From Paenibacillus uliginis N3/975 (GTDB taxonomy: Bacteria > Bacillota > Bacilli > Paenibacillales > Paenibacillaceae): 64,000 nt of DNA. The position numbers and the translations under genes are program-made. Where the stretch lies: positions 1,391,487 to 1,455,486 of the forward strand of contig NZ_LT840184.1 of NCBI RefSeq assembly GCF_900177425.1. The letters are read 5' to 3'. The notes beneath the pieces were generated by a model. It saw nothing but the letters and a program-made list of their open reading frames with translations. It had not been told where the DNA came from and made no database searches. Positions 35,671 to 44,990 of this stretch are shown piece by piece (within the stretch, counting starts at the first letter, position 1; each line of letters opens with the position of its first letter).

Positions 35671-36790
35671 TTGGACCACAGCTTTTTTGATTCAACGTTA
35701 ATACGTGTTTCGAGTTGCTTAATAATTAGCGTTTTTCTACCGCCAAGACATTCTTCGCGCCTTGCTTGCGGGGCTCCCCTAGAGAATATCGACACATTCA
35801 CTAGCTTGCAATGCAGGCTCGAGTTCGATCTTCGTTTCCGTTACCAGTGTGGACTTCGACTGGATCGATCGGCTCCTTCAATTTCTACTTTGAGCCGGGT
35901 ATTTGCTGAATTAACTAAGAAAGGGATTGCGCAGCGATTATTTGAGGATCTGGTGGCTCAGTGCCAGGAAGTTGAGTTCATCGACGGCACTCATGTCGCC
36001 ATCGACAGCGCCGCTATTCATGCTTACGAGAAAAAGGAACCGAAGCGAAGCGTAAAAGCGAACTCACGGCAATGCCAACTGGGGAGTGAAGCTCGATATG
36101 TTTGGCAACAAGGTTAAGTGGTTTGGATACAAGCTGCATCTGCCTGTCGATGTGAAGAGTGAACTCTCGATGGTGCTCACAGTGACGCCAGCCCATGTGA
36201 ATGATGGCGATGAGGGCCTATGCTCATGAAGCTTGCAGCAGCCAAAACCAAGGTCCAATTCTTTATGCTGGATGCAGGCTATGACCAAATGAAAAACTAC
36301 GAAGCTGCCCGGAACGTCAAGGCGCAAGCGATTATTCCACCCAATCCTAGAAATGAAAAAGAACCACACGCGGGTATGACGAGCAAAGGAACGCCCTGTT
36401 GTTCCATGGGTTTTCCGATGACGTATTGGGGGCAAGAGAAAGAACGGTTAAAATTCCGCTGTCAGCACGCCACGGGTAAAGTCGATTGCCCTCTGGGCAT
36501 ACGGCTTGTTCCACCTCTAATTACGGAATGGTGGTCAAGGTCAGCACGCAGCAAGACCTTCGTCGTTATGCGTTACCGCACCGGGAAAGCCAGAACTGGA
36601 AGCAGTTGTACAACAAGCGAACCAGTGTAGAACATGTAACTCCCGAATGAAGGCTTACTAGGCGCAGACCAATTACATTTTTGGGGCATTCAAAAAGTTA
36701 CGACTTACCAATATTTGAATGCGATTGTTCTGCTAGCATCGGCGTTGGCTACATTCAGAAAACAATCCAAAAACGCTACTTAAAATTTTA
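35671..36790 (+). pseudogene. Broken DDE transposase (IS1182/IS5-like superfamily)
   Basis: The fragments in order are: LEFDLRFRYQCGL and PSISTLSRVFAELTKKGI; EFIDGTHVAIDSAAIHAYEKKEPKR (first Asp); after a shift near 36050, NKVKWFGYKLHLPVDVKSEL; after another near 36215, FFMLDAGYDQMKNYE (second Asp region) and RCQHATGKVDCPLG. Then NYGMVVKV, RTSVEHV and GIQKVTTYQYLNAIVLLASAL lie in further frames to about 36780. At least three frameshifts make it inactive. Terminal repeats were not identified. Confidence 0.8.
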
Positions 36791-37215
36791 TTTTTCTGGA
36801 AATTCTGCCCGTCTGTCCATTTATACCTTAAGCTCTCTCAAACTGCGATTTTATTTTAGTCTAACTTTGACTCTGATTCGAAATATGAACTATGCAAAAT
36901 GCTCGTCTAAGTACCAAGGAGGCTAATGCCTTAGCTCATAAAGGAATTCCGAATAAGTAATTAAATCAACTTTATGGATCTGAAAAATATCCTGTATGTT
37001 TAAAAAGATGAATCTTTTGAATCATTTGTTCTCTGTCTTGTGAAAGGTGTATATCTATACTGAGATTGATCAGTTGAGTACTTTAGTGGATTAGGTTTTG
37101 CATAATTGATCATCTAACTATTAACTTGGTATAAGGCCAATAAAACAAAAAACCATAACCGTTTAAATAATCGGTAAACGTAGTAATGATTGGAATTGAA
37201 TGTGCGAAAGAAAAG
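36791..37215. other. AT-rich intergenic DNA
   Basis: No gene is recognised. It separates the transposase remnant from the promoter of the LoaP-carrier gene. Confidence 0.45.
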
Positions 37216-37244
37216 TTAATAGTTTACAATAAAGTGTTTATAAT
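37216..37244 (+). promoter_or_regulatory. Candidate promoter of the LoaP-carrier gene
   Basis: TTAATA (37216-37221) and TATAAT (37239-37244) are exactly 17 bases apart. A second possible -35 (TTGACA, 37293-37298) lies closer, but its -10 is poor. The leader to the start codon would be ~210 bases, and contains an AGAATG.TGTT / AACATTCT inverted pair (37320-37380). Confidence 0.45.
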
Positions 37245-37462
37245 GGTAAGGTTGTGTGTGATGTGATACATTTCATGAAAATATTTCAAAAATTGACAAA
37301 TCAAAAGAAAAAGTAGGATAGAATGCTGTTGGTCATGACTAGTGAAATATTCTTTAAAGAGCATATGGAGTTAACATTCTATCTTTTATTTCGAAAAATG
37401 GAACTATACTGAGTTACAGATTTGACTCTATGTGACTAATTTACTTCGTGAGGTTAATTCAT

Positions 37463-38287
37463 ATGAAATGGTATGTAGCTTTTGTCCAAACAGGAAAAGA
37501 AGAAGCTGTAAAAAAACGTTTTTGTGATTTAGATATCAATATTAAAAAATGTTGTGTGCCAAAAAGGAAAGTACCCGAAAAAAAAAATGGTATTGTATAT
37601 GAATCTATAAAAATTTTGTTTCCAGGTTATGTTTTTTTTTGTACGGAAATAGATTTTAGGACTTATTACCAAATTAACTCTATACCTGGAGTTATTAAGA
37701 TATTAAATTACTCTAATAAAAAAGATAAGTTAATTTCGAGTGAAGAAAGTAGTCACGATTTGTTTTTTAAATCTGTACCTGATGAGCAAATGAGTATAAT
37801 ATTAGAAATGCTTAATGAGAATGACATAATCGACTACTTGAAAATTTTATTTAGAAATGAAAAAGTTAAAGTTATTTCAGGACCTTGTAAAGGGTTGGAA
37901 GGAAGAATAAAGAAAATTGACAAGCATAAAAAGCGGGCAAAGATACAGTTGGATATATTAGGATTAGAGAAAATTGTCGATATAGGTATCGAAATCATTC
38001 GACCTATAATATCAACTGATGATACTGATGTTATAAATAATATAGTGGGAAATAAAATGATGGATATCGAGATTAAAATTAAAAAAATTATAATTGAGAT
38101 TCTAGAACTTCCACATGATATTTCACTAGATAATGATCTAGTTAATATTGGATTGGATTCAATCAGCTTTATTCGTTTAATGGTTAGTTTAGAAAATGAT
38201 TTTGGGATCGAAGTGCCTGATGAATTTCTTACTATGAAGAAATTTTCAACAATTGATGAGTTGGCTCTTCTTGTTACTAATCAATAA
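37463..38287 (+). CDS. loaP: LoaP-type NusG paralogue fused to a C-terminal carrier-protein domain
   Basis: The 274-residue protein has two parts. Residues 1-~190 match LoaP, the NusG paralogue that makes RNA polymerase resist terminators in antibiotic operons: an NGN domain (MKWYVAFVQTGKEEAVKK, CCVPKRKVPEKK, LFPGYVF) and a KOW domain (VISGPCKGLEGRIKKIDKHK). Residues ~200-274 are an acyl/peptidyl carrier domain with helix-II motif NIGLDSISFIRLMVSLEN; Ser233 would take phosphopantetheine. I start at ATG 37463 because GTGAGG lies ~9 bases upstream and LoaP proteins begin MKWY; the frame stays open from a GTG 15 bases earlier. The carrier part is in frame without a break. LoaP proteins known to me lack it. 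An NRPS/PKS operon starts 2.8 kb downstream. Confidence 0.85.
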   Translation: MKWYVAFVQTGKEEAVKKRFCDLDINIKKCCVPKRKVPEKKNGIVYESIKILFPGYVFFCTEIDFRTYYQINSIPGVIKILNYSNKKDKLISSEESSHDLFFKSVPDEQMSIILEMLNENDIIDYLKILFRNEKVKVISGPCKGLEGRIKKIDKHKKRAKIQLDILGLEKIVDIGIEIIRPIISTDDTDVINNIVGNKMMDIEIKIKKIIIEILELPHDISLDNDLVNIGLDSISFIRLMVSLENDFGIEVPDEFLTMKKFSTIDELALLVTNQ

Positions 38288-38667
38288 TGATGGTTATTCA
38301 TCGGATTAATAAAAACTAAAATTATATAGAATCGTTGTTTCAGCAAGTAGTGTCGAGATTTTATGGAAGGGCTTTCAATCATGGAACGATGGAGGGTGCC
38401 GGTAGCCTGGTGCTGTTTTGCCAAGGTTTCTCAGATGTCTCTGTTCTCGTCCGCTTAGAAGCTGGCTATAAAGATCTGATAATATAAATCGTCTGCTTGA
38501 TCACAATTTTGCCAAAAACAATGACCTACATATCGAAGTACGTCCGGGAAACACATCTATTTAGGCGCCATCGCCACACCTCCTGAACTTTACATTAAAT
38601 CTGTTTGAATGGTTAACCGTGTGACGGAACGCACCTAGAGGGATATGGTCAAGTGCTTCTTATTTTT

Positions 38668-38814
38668 GAGAATGAACTTGCTTTGTTTTGTACGTCACTC
38701 GAATGTTCAGAAGAGAAAATCATCGAATTGTACAAAGAGCATGCGGCAAGTGAGCAGTTTCAAAGTGAGAATATATCGGAGATCGACCTAGAGCGTCTCC
38801 CCCTGGAAAAATAA
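38668..38814 (+). pseudogene. Fragment of an IS1380-type transposase
   Basis: One 48-codon frame reads ENELALFCTSLECSEEKIIE then LYKEHAASEQFQSENISEID and ERLPLEK, the conserved late part of IS1380-group transposases (ELYHxHxTSEQFHSE...D.ERLPSGK). The part before it (38340-38660) is decayed. No ends were identified. Confidence 0.6.
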
Positions 38815-39364
38815 TGGATGTGAATCTAACGGGGTCAATATTAGGATAACTAAAGTGTCACATAATATTAGTTGCTTCGATTAGTCTCATAGAGTTTTTT
38901 TTTAGGATCAAGTCATGTCGTTTTGTGTTGTTTTTTGTTGTGAAATCTTGGTTGAATTTTGTGATATAGTGTGTTATTTTTATCTTGAGCTTACTGAAGA
39001 TATCTAATATGGTCGAAATTCCCTATAAAAAGTCAAAGATATTTGATTTCGAATTGAAATATCAACAAGAAAAAGCGAAGTTATAAGAATGCATTTAATC
39101 GATGTTTAGGCACGTTAAATGTTCAATTTCATAGATTATAGTCTTGTAGTGCATTTTCTTGTGCATGAGCGGGCGAAGCTTTGTCTTAGTAACGATCTAG
39201 AAGTGGCAACTTACATAAGTGATAAGGGTCACCATTTAAGAGAAAGAAGTATAACTAGTCTTTCATTGAGTGATAGAGCAAAGATATACTTCTTTTAACA
39301 AGTGACAATCAACATTATAGGACCCTGTATTTTATAGTCGAAGGTAAAACCACTCGTTTTGAAG
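38815..39364. other. AT-rich intergenic DNA up to the IS3 element
   Basis: No gene is recognised. T/G-rich runs (TTTTGTGTTGTTTTTTGTTGTG, near 38918) and a TTGAAT...GATATAGT pair could be a promoter, but nothing downstream is coding before the insertion sequence. Confidence 0.4.
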
Positions 39365-39394
39365 TGACCCCATAAAGTTAGACAGGTTATGTCA

Positions 39395-40207
39395 TTAGGC
39401 GACTTGTTGGGCATGAATTCGGTACTGTACCGGACTCATGCCTTTTAGTTTTGCCTTAATACGCTTGTTGTTGTAATAATCGATGTATTTTGATAGCTCT
39501 TTTTTAAAATGTGCGATACTTTCAAATTCCTTTAAATACAGAAATTCAGATTTCATGATGCCAAAGAAGTTCTCGATGACAGCGTTGTCGTAGCAGTTAC
39601 CTTTTCGGGACATACTTTGCTTGATACCGCATTCTTTGAGGGCATGACGATACTGTTTCATCTGATAGTGCCAACCTTGGTCAGAATGAATAAGGGGCTT
39701 ATCTTCATCTGTTAATCGGCTACATGCTTGATCTAACATCGTTGAAACAAGCGAGTAGACCGGTCTTGAACCGATCGTATACGTAATAATTTCACCATTG
39801 TATAGATCTAGCATTGGAGATAAATACAGCTTTTCTCCAAATAATTTAAACTCTGTAATATCTGTAACCCACTTCTCATTTGGCTTTTCAGCGTAAAAGT
39901 TACGTTCTAATATGTTCGGTGCAATCTTGCCAACCGTCCCTTTGTACGAACGATATTTTTTCATGCGTACCAAGCATTTTAATCCCAATACTTTCATCAA
40001 ACGTTGTACCTTTTTATGATTCACACGGTATCCACGATTCACTAACTCGTCACGAATACGACGATAACCATAGCGCCCCTCATGCTCCTCATAAATGGCT
40101 TGGATAATGTCTTTTAACTCCGTATCTCTATCTGGCATCCCAAACGTTTTTACCGCGTAATAATACGTGCTACGAGGGATATCTGCTAGCTGTAGAAGTG
40201 CTTTCAC
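39395..40207 (-). CDS. IS3-family transposase OrfB (integrase core)
   Basis: The 270-residue frame has the HTH_21 start (YRRIRDELVNRGYRVNHKKV) and the rve core. The DDE triad is in KWVTDITEF, LIHSDQGWHYQ and NCYDNAVIENFFGIMKSE. In IS3 elements the active protein is an OrfAB fusion made by -1 frameshifting near the orfA end. Here the orfB frame continues upstream of the listed GTG (KQDKAQVVYELRNEFS) and overlaps orfA, consistent with this. All catalytic residues are present. Confidence 0.9.
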   Translation of the reverse strand: MKALLQLADIPRSTYYYAVKTFGMPDRDTELKDIIQAIYEEHEGRYGYRRIRDELVNRGYRVNHKKVQRLMKVLGLKCLVRMKKYRSYKGTVGKIAPNILERNFYAEKPNEKWVTDITEFKLFGEKLYLSPMLDLYNGEIITYTIGSRPVYSLVSTMLDQACSRLTDEDKPLIHSDQGWHYQMKQYRHALKECGIKQSMSRKGNCYDNAVIENFFGIMKSEFLYLKEFESIAHFKKELSKYIDYYNNKRIKAKLKGMSPVQYRIHAQQVA

Positions 40208-40233
40208 CGAAAATTCGTTCCTTAGTTCATAGA

Positions 40234-40752
40234 CTACTTGAGCTTTGTCTTGTTTGGTGATTTTTCCTTGTTTTGAACTAAGGCATTCAACTTTTTTAAA
40301 TATGCATTCTCCATTCGTAAACGCTCTACCTCTGCATGTAAAGCCTCTACAGATCCTTCTACTAACGTTTGATTCTTTTGTTTATTAGATTCTTTTTTCA
40401 TGGGTGAACGCCCCTTTTTCTTTGGTTGTAGAGCGTCCATTCCATGTAATTCTAAGCTCCTTTGCCAGCTTAAAATGGTACTATGACTCGCAATATTAAA
40501 TACCGCAGCCGTTTCTCTAACAGACGTCCCAAATTCGTTCATATAATTAAGTACGTCTAGTTTAAACTGTACAGGATATGATGTATAGCCCTTTTTAAAA
40601 GCTTCATCACCATGATGCTCATATTGTCTAATCCAGTTTAAAAAGACAGTATGGTGAATACCTATGGATTTTGCGATAGCTTTTAAGCTGTCGGATCCCT
40701 TTTGGTAACGCATAACTGCTTGTATTTTTTCATCTGTACTGAATCTGGTCAT
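40234..40752 (-). CDS. IS3-family transposase OrfA (helix-turn-helix)
   Basis: The 172-residue DNA-binding protein has two helix-turn-helix repeats (GSDSLKAIAKSIGIHHTVFLNW and SVRETAAVFNIASHSTILSW) and a leucine-zipper-like end (EALHAEVERLRMENAYLKKL). This is the IS150-group arrangement. It binds the terminal repeats and is fused to OrfB by frameshifting. Confidence 0.9.
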   Translation of the reverse strand: MTRFSTDEKIQAVMRYQKGSDSLKAIAKSIGIHHTVFLNWIRQYEHHGDEAFKKGYTSYPVQFKLDVLNYMNEFGTSVRETAAVFNIASHSTILSWQRSLELHGMDALQPKKKGRSPMKKESNKQKNQTLVEGSVEALHAEVERLRMENAYLKKLNALVQNKEKSPNKTKLK

Positions 40753-40802
40753 ATAAAAACTGCACCTCCAATAGTTAGATGGTGTCTAACAATTGGGGTG
40801 CA

Positions 40803-41103
40803 GTTCATTTAGACGGGTGGTTTTTGATTTTGGAATTTTTCAGTATAGGGGGAAGATTAACATTGGAAAACACAAACAATAATTTCATTAACTCGTCTCC
40901 AAAAACGAATAGACTATACCGAAATAAATGAACTAGCAACGACTATTCAACGACAATTGATTTATTCGTATCATTACCGAACACGAAAAGTCATCCATTC
41001 GGCATTGTTATTGGGAAAAGATGTAGAATCTATCCCGTCTTGAAATGACAAGTTTGTCTCATACGATTTTTACAGCATATTTACTTAAGGAAGTGATAAA
41101 AAG
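40803..41103. other. Leader region of the biosynthetic operon
   Basis: This stretch of 301 bases lies between the insertion sequence and the exporter gene. No full gene is present. One short frame reads SHPFGIVIGKRCRIYP, resembling a hexapeptide-repeat acetyltransferase, but it is too short to call. No convincing promoter or terminator hairpin was found. The operon promoter may lie here or may have been displaced by the insertion. Confidence 0.4.
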
Positions 41104-44100
41104 TTGACTTTAAAACAGAAAATCCCTTTGGTTAGCGTTGTCATGCTCTTATGGAGCAGTTTGCTCACTCCTTTTACGGTGCTAGCATCGCTGTCATCGG
41201 ATGAGCTGAATAGGCAGCTTGATAAATATATACATGAACGTCAGGAAGCTGCTAAAGTCCCTGGATTGGCAGTCGTTGTTGTACAGGGAGAAAAGATTAG
41301 TTACGAGCAATATTCAGGTTACAGCGATGTAGAGGGTAAAAAACGTGTGTCAGCTGACACTGTATTTGAAATAGGATCTAATTCAAAAGCCTTTACCGGA
41401 TTAGCTATTTTAAATTTGGAGAATGAAGGCTTGATCCGACTGAATGATCCGGTAAGTAAGTATTTGCCCTGGTTCTATATGAATAATCATGGGAAGAAAA
41501 TCGAAATGACTATTAGCCAGTTACTGTACCATACTTCAGGTATTCCAACAGAAACTATTGGTGATATACCTATATCGAATGCAGATGATGCGTTGGAACA
41601 GACAGTGCGGAAGCTTGTTGGCAAAGAGATATTGCATCATAAAACGCTGCAGCCTGGAGAGTATTACACTTACGCTACCATTAACTACGATATTCTTGGA
41701 CTGATTATACAAGAAGTAACAGGAATGTCGTACGAAGACTATATGCAGCAGAACATTATCCAGCCAATTGGGCTCGAAAATACCTTTGTCAGACATGAAG
41801 ACGCTGTGAAAAATGGACTTGCAACAGGGTACAAATTGGGATTTCTGAGTCCTCGTGCTTACGAGGCTCCACGGTATCGAGGAAATATACCTGCGGGTTA
41901 TGTGAACTCTACTCCAGCGGATATTACAAAATGGATGCAGATTCAGCTCGGTGTAGTTAAGCCAGGTGGGTTAGATTCATCGCTTATCGAGAAATCACAT
42001 GAAATCGATACGACTGTTTCTCCATACTTTGATGGTTCTTCTTATGCAGCTGGTTGGTCAATCTATCAATCAGGTGGCGGAGAAATTACGCATGGTGGAA
42101 GCAATCCGAACTTCTCGTCATTTATTATGATGCGGAATGATGGTGAACTAGGTGTCGCGGTTATGGCCAATATGAACTCCGACCATACGGAGTCGATAGC
42201 GCGCGGAGTCATGTCAATTTTACGTGATAGAGCGCCAGTTGAGCCGTTGCCTGAAACATACAAAAAATTAGATCAAGTAGCAACTTTTGTACTAGCTGTC
42301 TTTAGTTTGGCTGTACTTGGTCTTCTATATATGATGGGTCGCAGTGTTGTAGAAATTCGCAATGGAAAGCGGCGCTGGACTAGTCTAAGCGGCTGGCAAA
42401 TCGCAAAAGTCAGTAGCTCTGTCATTTTTTTGGTTCTGTATCTAAGTGGTTTGTACTACATGCCGATCGTTCTGCTAGACAAGCTTCCATGGAGCATGCT
42501 TTATGTATGGGGGCCGTACTCATTTGTTCCTGCGGTGATTGTTGCAGCTGTTTTTGGAGTGGTTTACACGATTTATCATATCTTGACGCAGTTGTTTACG
42601 GTAAAAAAAGAAAAGCCATTTGCTTCACTTCTCATGCTTGGTTTAGTTAGTGGATTCGGTAATGCATTTATTATATTTGTCATTAATCAGTCCTTCGGCA
42701 AAGAAGATAATTTGACGAATGGACTTCTTTTTTATTTTGCGCTGGGTATTTTGATGTACGTCTGCGGTCAACGTTATATAAGCACGAAGCTAGTAACACT
42801 TACGAACAATCTGGTTTATGAAAAACGAACAGAGCTGATCGGTAAAGTATTAAAAACGCCGTACGAGAAACTGGAGCAAATGGAAGATGGACGCTTGCAT
42901 GCTGTGTTAAATAACGACACAGAAGAAGTGAGTGGATCTATCAATGTAATTATTTCAGGTGTTATTGCATTTGTGACGTTGATATGCTGCTTTATTTATT
43001 TGGGAATGCTTAATCCTTATGCATTGTTGCTTTCCATCGGAGTTATCGTGTTAGTAGCAGGATTATTCTTCTTGCTAGGCAGTAAAGCGGAGAAATTATG
43101 GGAAGAATCACGCGACATCCAAACGATATTCTTTCGTATGATAGGCGATATGTTAAAGGGATTCAAGGAGCTTAAGCTAAATCAGAATAAAAATCGAGAT
43201 TTCGAAGCTCATATGGAAAGCAGCTCGAATTTATATCGACTTAAAAGAACAGAGGCCGACGTAAGGTTCGCAAATGTTAATGTAGTAGGGGAGTTGCTGT
43301 TTACGGTAGTTATTGGAGCAGTGGCATTTTTGTTTCCCGTCATTTTTCCTAATTTGCTTACAACGACGGTACAAACGTACGTGTTTGTCTTTCTGTATAT
43401 GACCGGTCCAGTGAATGGTATTTTGAATGCATATCCAACTTTATTACGGTGTCGTATTTCATGGAAACGAATTAAGGATCTATCTTCTGAAATAGAGCAG
43501 CTTCAGGATAGTGAGAACTATGTTGAAAAGGGACACACTTCGAACGATAGTTTAGAGCTTTCAGTTCGCGATGTATGCTACGGATATGGTGGAGAGGAAG
43601 ATTCTCATTTTTCCGTAGGCCCTTTCGACCTGTCATTCGGTACTGGAACGATTACGTTCATAACGGGTGGAAATGGCAGTGGTAAAACAACACTTGCGAA
43701 ATTAATTACGGGTTTGTATAAACCAACGGCCGGGGAAATTTCTGTTAATGGAAAAGCCACATCATCAGAAGAATTAGGCAGCATGTTTTCGGCAATATTT
43801 AGTGATTACCATTTATTCGAGCGCTTATATGGGATTAATTGTTCTGGTAAGGAGGAGCAAATTGCTTTGTTATTGCAACGACTCCAATTGTCTGACAAAG
43901 TCTCGATACAAGACGGGAAGTTCTCGACAACGTTGTTATCTACCGGTCAGAAAAAACGGTTGGCATTGTTGCTTACCTATTTGGAGGATCGGCCAATTTG
44001 CTTGTTTGATGAATGGGCGGCTGATCAAGATCCGGAATACCGCAGGCATTTCTATCATGAAATTTTGCCTGAATTGAAGGCTCGTGGAAAATGCATTATT

Positions 44101-44205
44101 GCGATTACGCATGATGATCGATATTTCCACCTGGCTGATACATTAATCAAGCTTGAAAGGGGAAAAACGGTATTGTCTGAAAATTCTAAGATGTTACTCG
44201 TATAG
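41104..44205 (+). CDS. ClbP/ZmaM-like serine peptidase fused to a peptide-export ABC transporter
   Basis: The 1033-residue protein has a signal segment (~1-28). A serine hydrolase of the class C/ClbP type (~32-380) follows with SNSK (Ser92-Lys95), Tyr190 in YTYATINYD and a HGG box in EITHGGSN. Three membrane helices (~393-500) and then a cyclic-peptide-type ABC exporter half with its own helices (~510-770) and ATPase (~815-1030) come next. The ATPase has Walker A GGNGSGKTTLAK, an altered signature LLSTGQKKRLA and Walker B ICLFDEW. This layout is that of ZmaM in zwittermicin clusters, which exports a prodrug and removes an N-acyl-D-Asn cap. The TTG start has AAGGAAG 10 bases upstream. It heads the operon. 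Confidence 0.82.
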   Translation: MTLKQKIPLVSVVMLLWSSLLTPFTVLASLSSDELNRQLDKYIHERQEAAKVPGLAVVVVQGEKISYEQYSGYSDVEGKKRVSADTVFEIGSNSKAFTGLAILNLENEGLIRLNDPVSKYLPWFYMNNHGKKIEMTISQLLYHTSGIPTETIGDIPISNADDALEQTVRKLVGKEILHHKTLQPGEYYTYATINYDILGLIIQEVTGMSYEDYMQQNIIQPIGLENTFVRHEDAVKNGLATGYKLGFLSPRAYEAPRYRGNIPAGYVNSTPADITKWMQIQLGVVKPGGLDSSLIEKSHEIDTTVSPYFDGSSYAAGWSIYQSGGGEITHGGSNPNFSSFIMMRNDGELGVAVMANMNSDHTESIARGVMSILRDRAPVEPLPETYKKLDQVATFVLAVFSLAVLGLLYMMGRSVVEIRNGKRRWTSLSGWQIAKVSSSVIFLVLYLSGLYYMPIVLLDKLPWSMLYVWGPYSFVPAVIVAAVFGVVYTIYHILTQLFTVKKEKPFASLLMLGLVSGFGNAFIIFVINQSFGKEDNLTNGLLFYFALGILMYVCGQRYISTKLVTLTNNLVYEKRTELIGKVLKTPYEKLEQMEDGRLHAVLNNDTEEVSGSINVIISGVIAFVTLICCFIYLGMLNPYALLLSIGVIVLVAGLFFLLGSKAEKLWEESRDIQTIFFRMIGDMLKGFKELKLNQNKNRDFEAHMESSSNLYRLKRTEADVRFANVNVVGELLFTVVIGAVAFLFPVIFPNLLTTTVQTYVFVFLYMTGPVNGILNAYPTLLRCRISWKRIKDLSSEIEQLQDSENYVEKGHTSNDSLELSVRDVCYGYGGEEDSHFSVGPFDLSFGTGTITFITGGNGSGKTTLAKLITGLYKPTAGEISVNGKATSSEELGSMFSAIFSDYHLFERLYGINCSGKEEQIALLLQRLQLSDKVSIQDGKFSTTLLSTGQKKRLALLLTYLEDRPICLFDEWAADQDPEYRRHFYHEILPELKARGKCIIAITHDDRYFHLADTLIKLERGKTVLSENSKMLLV

Positions 44206-44288
44206 AGCAGCGGTGATCTTTATTAAGAAGAATGTGAAATATCCGTAATAAATAGATGATAGACCACGGATTGAGAGGATGTAATATT

Positions 44289-44990
44289 TTGAAATTATTT
44301 TGTATCCCTTATGCAGGAGGATCGTCTTCGTTTTATTTTTTTTGGAAAAAGACATTAAATGAAGATATAGAGTTAATTCCTCTGGAGTTGGCTGGAAAAG
44401 GTAGGCGAATTAGCGAGGATATGTACAAGTCATTTCATGAAATGGTAGATGACGTATACAGTCTGATGTTACCGCACATTAAAGACGGAAGTCCATTTGC
44501 TGTGTTTGGACATAGTATGGGAGGAAGCATTGTATATGAAATAGCTGAGAGATTAGAGGTGTTTAACGTTAAACATCTTTTTATTTCAGGATGTAGAGCA
44601 CCACACTTAAAAAGAGAAGAAAGAAAATTTGAAACTGATGAAGAAATGATACGAACGTTAGTGCAACTAGGTGGGACACCTATTGAATTTTTACGAAATA
44701 AAGACTTTGTACAAACATTTTTTCCAATTATTCGTGGAGACTTAAAAAATCTATATGCTCATTCTTTTGAAAAAAAGAAAATAACTACTCCAACTACAAT
44801 TATGCATGGTACGAAGGAAGACTGTATTATAGATGATGTCTTAATGTGGAATGAATATTTTTACTCAAAGCCTAATATCGAATTTTTCGATGGAGGGCAT
44901 TTTTTTATTGAAAAATTCGAAAAAGAAGTAACTTATATTATTAATAAAGCACTAATTGAAACGACAAATCAAAATAAGGAGGTTAAATAA
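44289..44990 (+). CDS. Type II thioesterase of the NRPS/PKS system
   Basis: This alpha/beta-hydrolase removes misloaded groups from carrier domains. It has FCIPYAGGSSSFYFFW at the N-terminus, the nucleophile elbow VFGHSMGGSIVYE, an Asp region near MHGTKEDCIIDD and a His in FDGGHFFI. I start at TTG 44289 because AGAGGA lies 9 bases upstream and the protein then begins LKLFCIPYAGG like its family; an ATG 33 bases earlier gives an odd extension. The length is 233 residues. Its stop overlaps the next ATG (TAATG). Confidence 0.88.
   Translation: MKLFCIPYAGGSSSFYFFWKKTLNEDIELIPLELAGKGRRISEDMYKSFHEMVDDVYSLMLPHIKDGSPFAVFGHSMGGSIVYEIAERLEVFNVKHLFISGCRAPHLKREERKFETDEEMIRTLVQLGGTPIEFLRNKDFVQTFFPIIRGDLKNLYAHSFEKKKITTPTTIMHGTKEDCIIDDVLMWNEYFYSKPNIEFFDGGHFFIEKFEKEVTYIINKALIETTNQNKEVK

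Larger units (their letters stand above)
39365..40802 (-). mobile_element. IS3-family (IS150-group) insertion sequence, apparently intact
   Basis: The left end TGACCCCATAAAGTTAGACA (39365-39384) and the inverted right end TGCACCCCAATTGTTAGACA (from 40802 back to 40783) are imperfect terminal repeats. The length of 1,438 bases fits IS3. It carries orfA and orfB on the minus strand. No clear target-site duplication is visible at the junctions. It lies between the LoaP-carrier gene and the exporter gene. Confidence 0.88.

Noticed and set aside
37448..37462. GTG at 37448 as the start of the LoaP-carrier gene
   Set aside because: That GTG is part of the likely ribosome site GTGAGG, and family members begin at the MKWY position (37463).
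40900..41040. Serine-acetyltransferase-like fragment (SHPFGIVIGKRCRIYP)
   Set aside because: Only about 16 residues resemble hexapeptide-repeat proteins and the frame is broken; chance similarity cannot be excluded.
30748..41103. CRISPR array or direct-repeat cluster in the AT-rich region
   Set aside because: No regularly spaced identical repeats were found; repetitive appearance comes from AT-richness and IS fragments.
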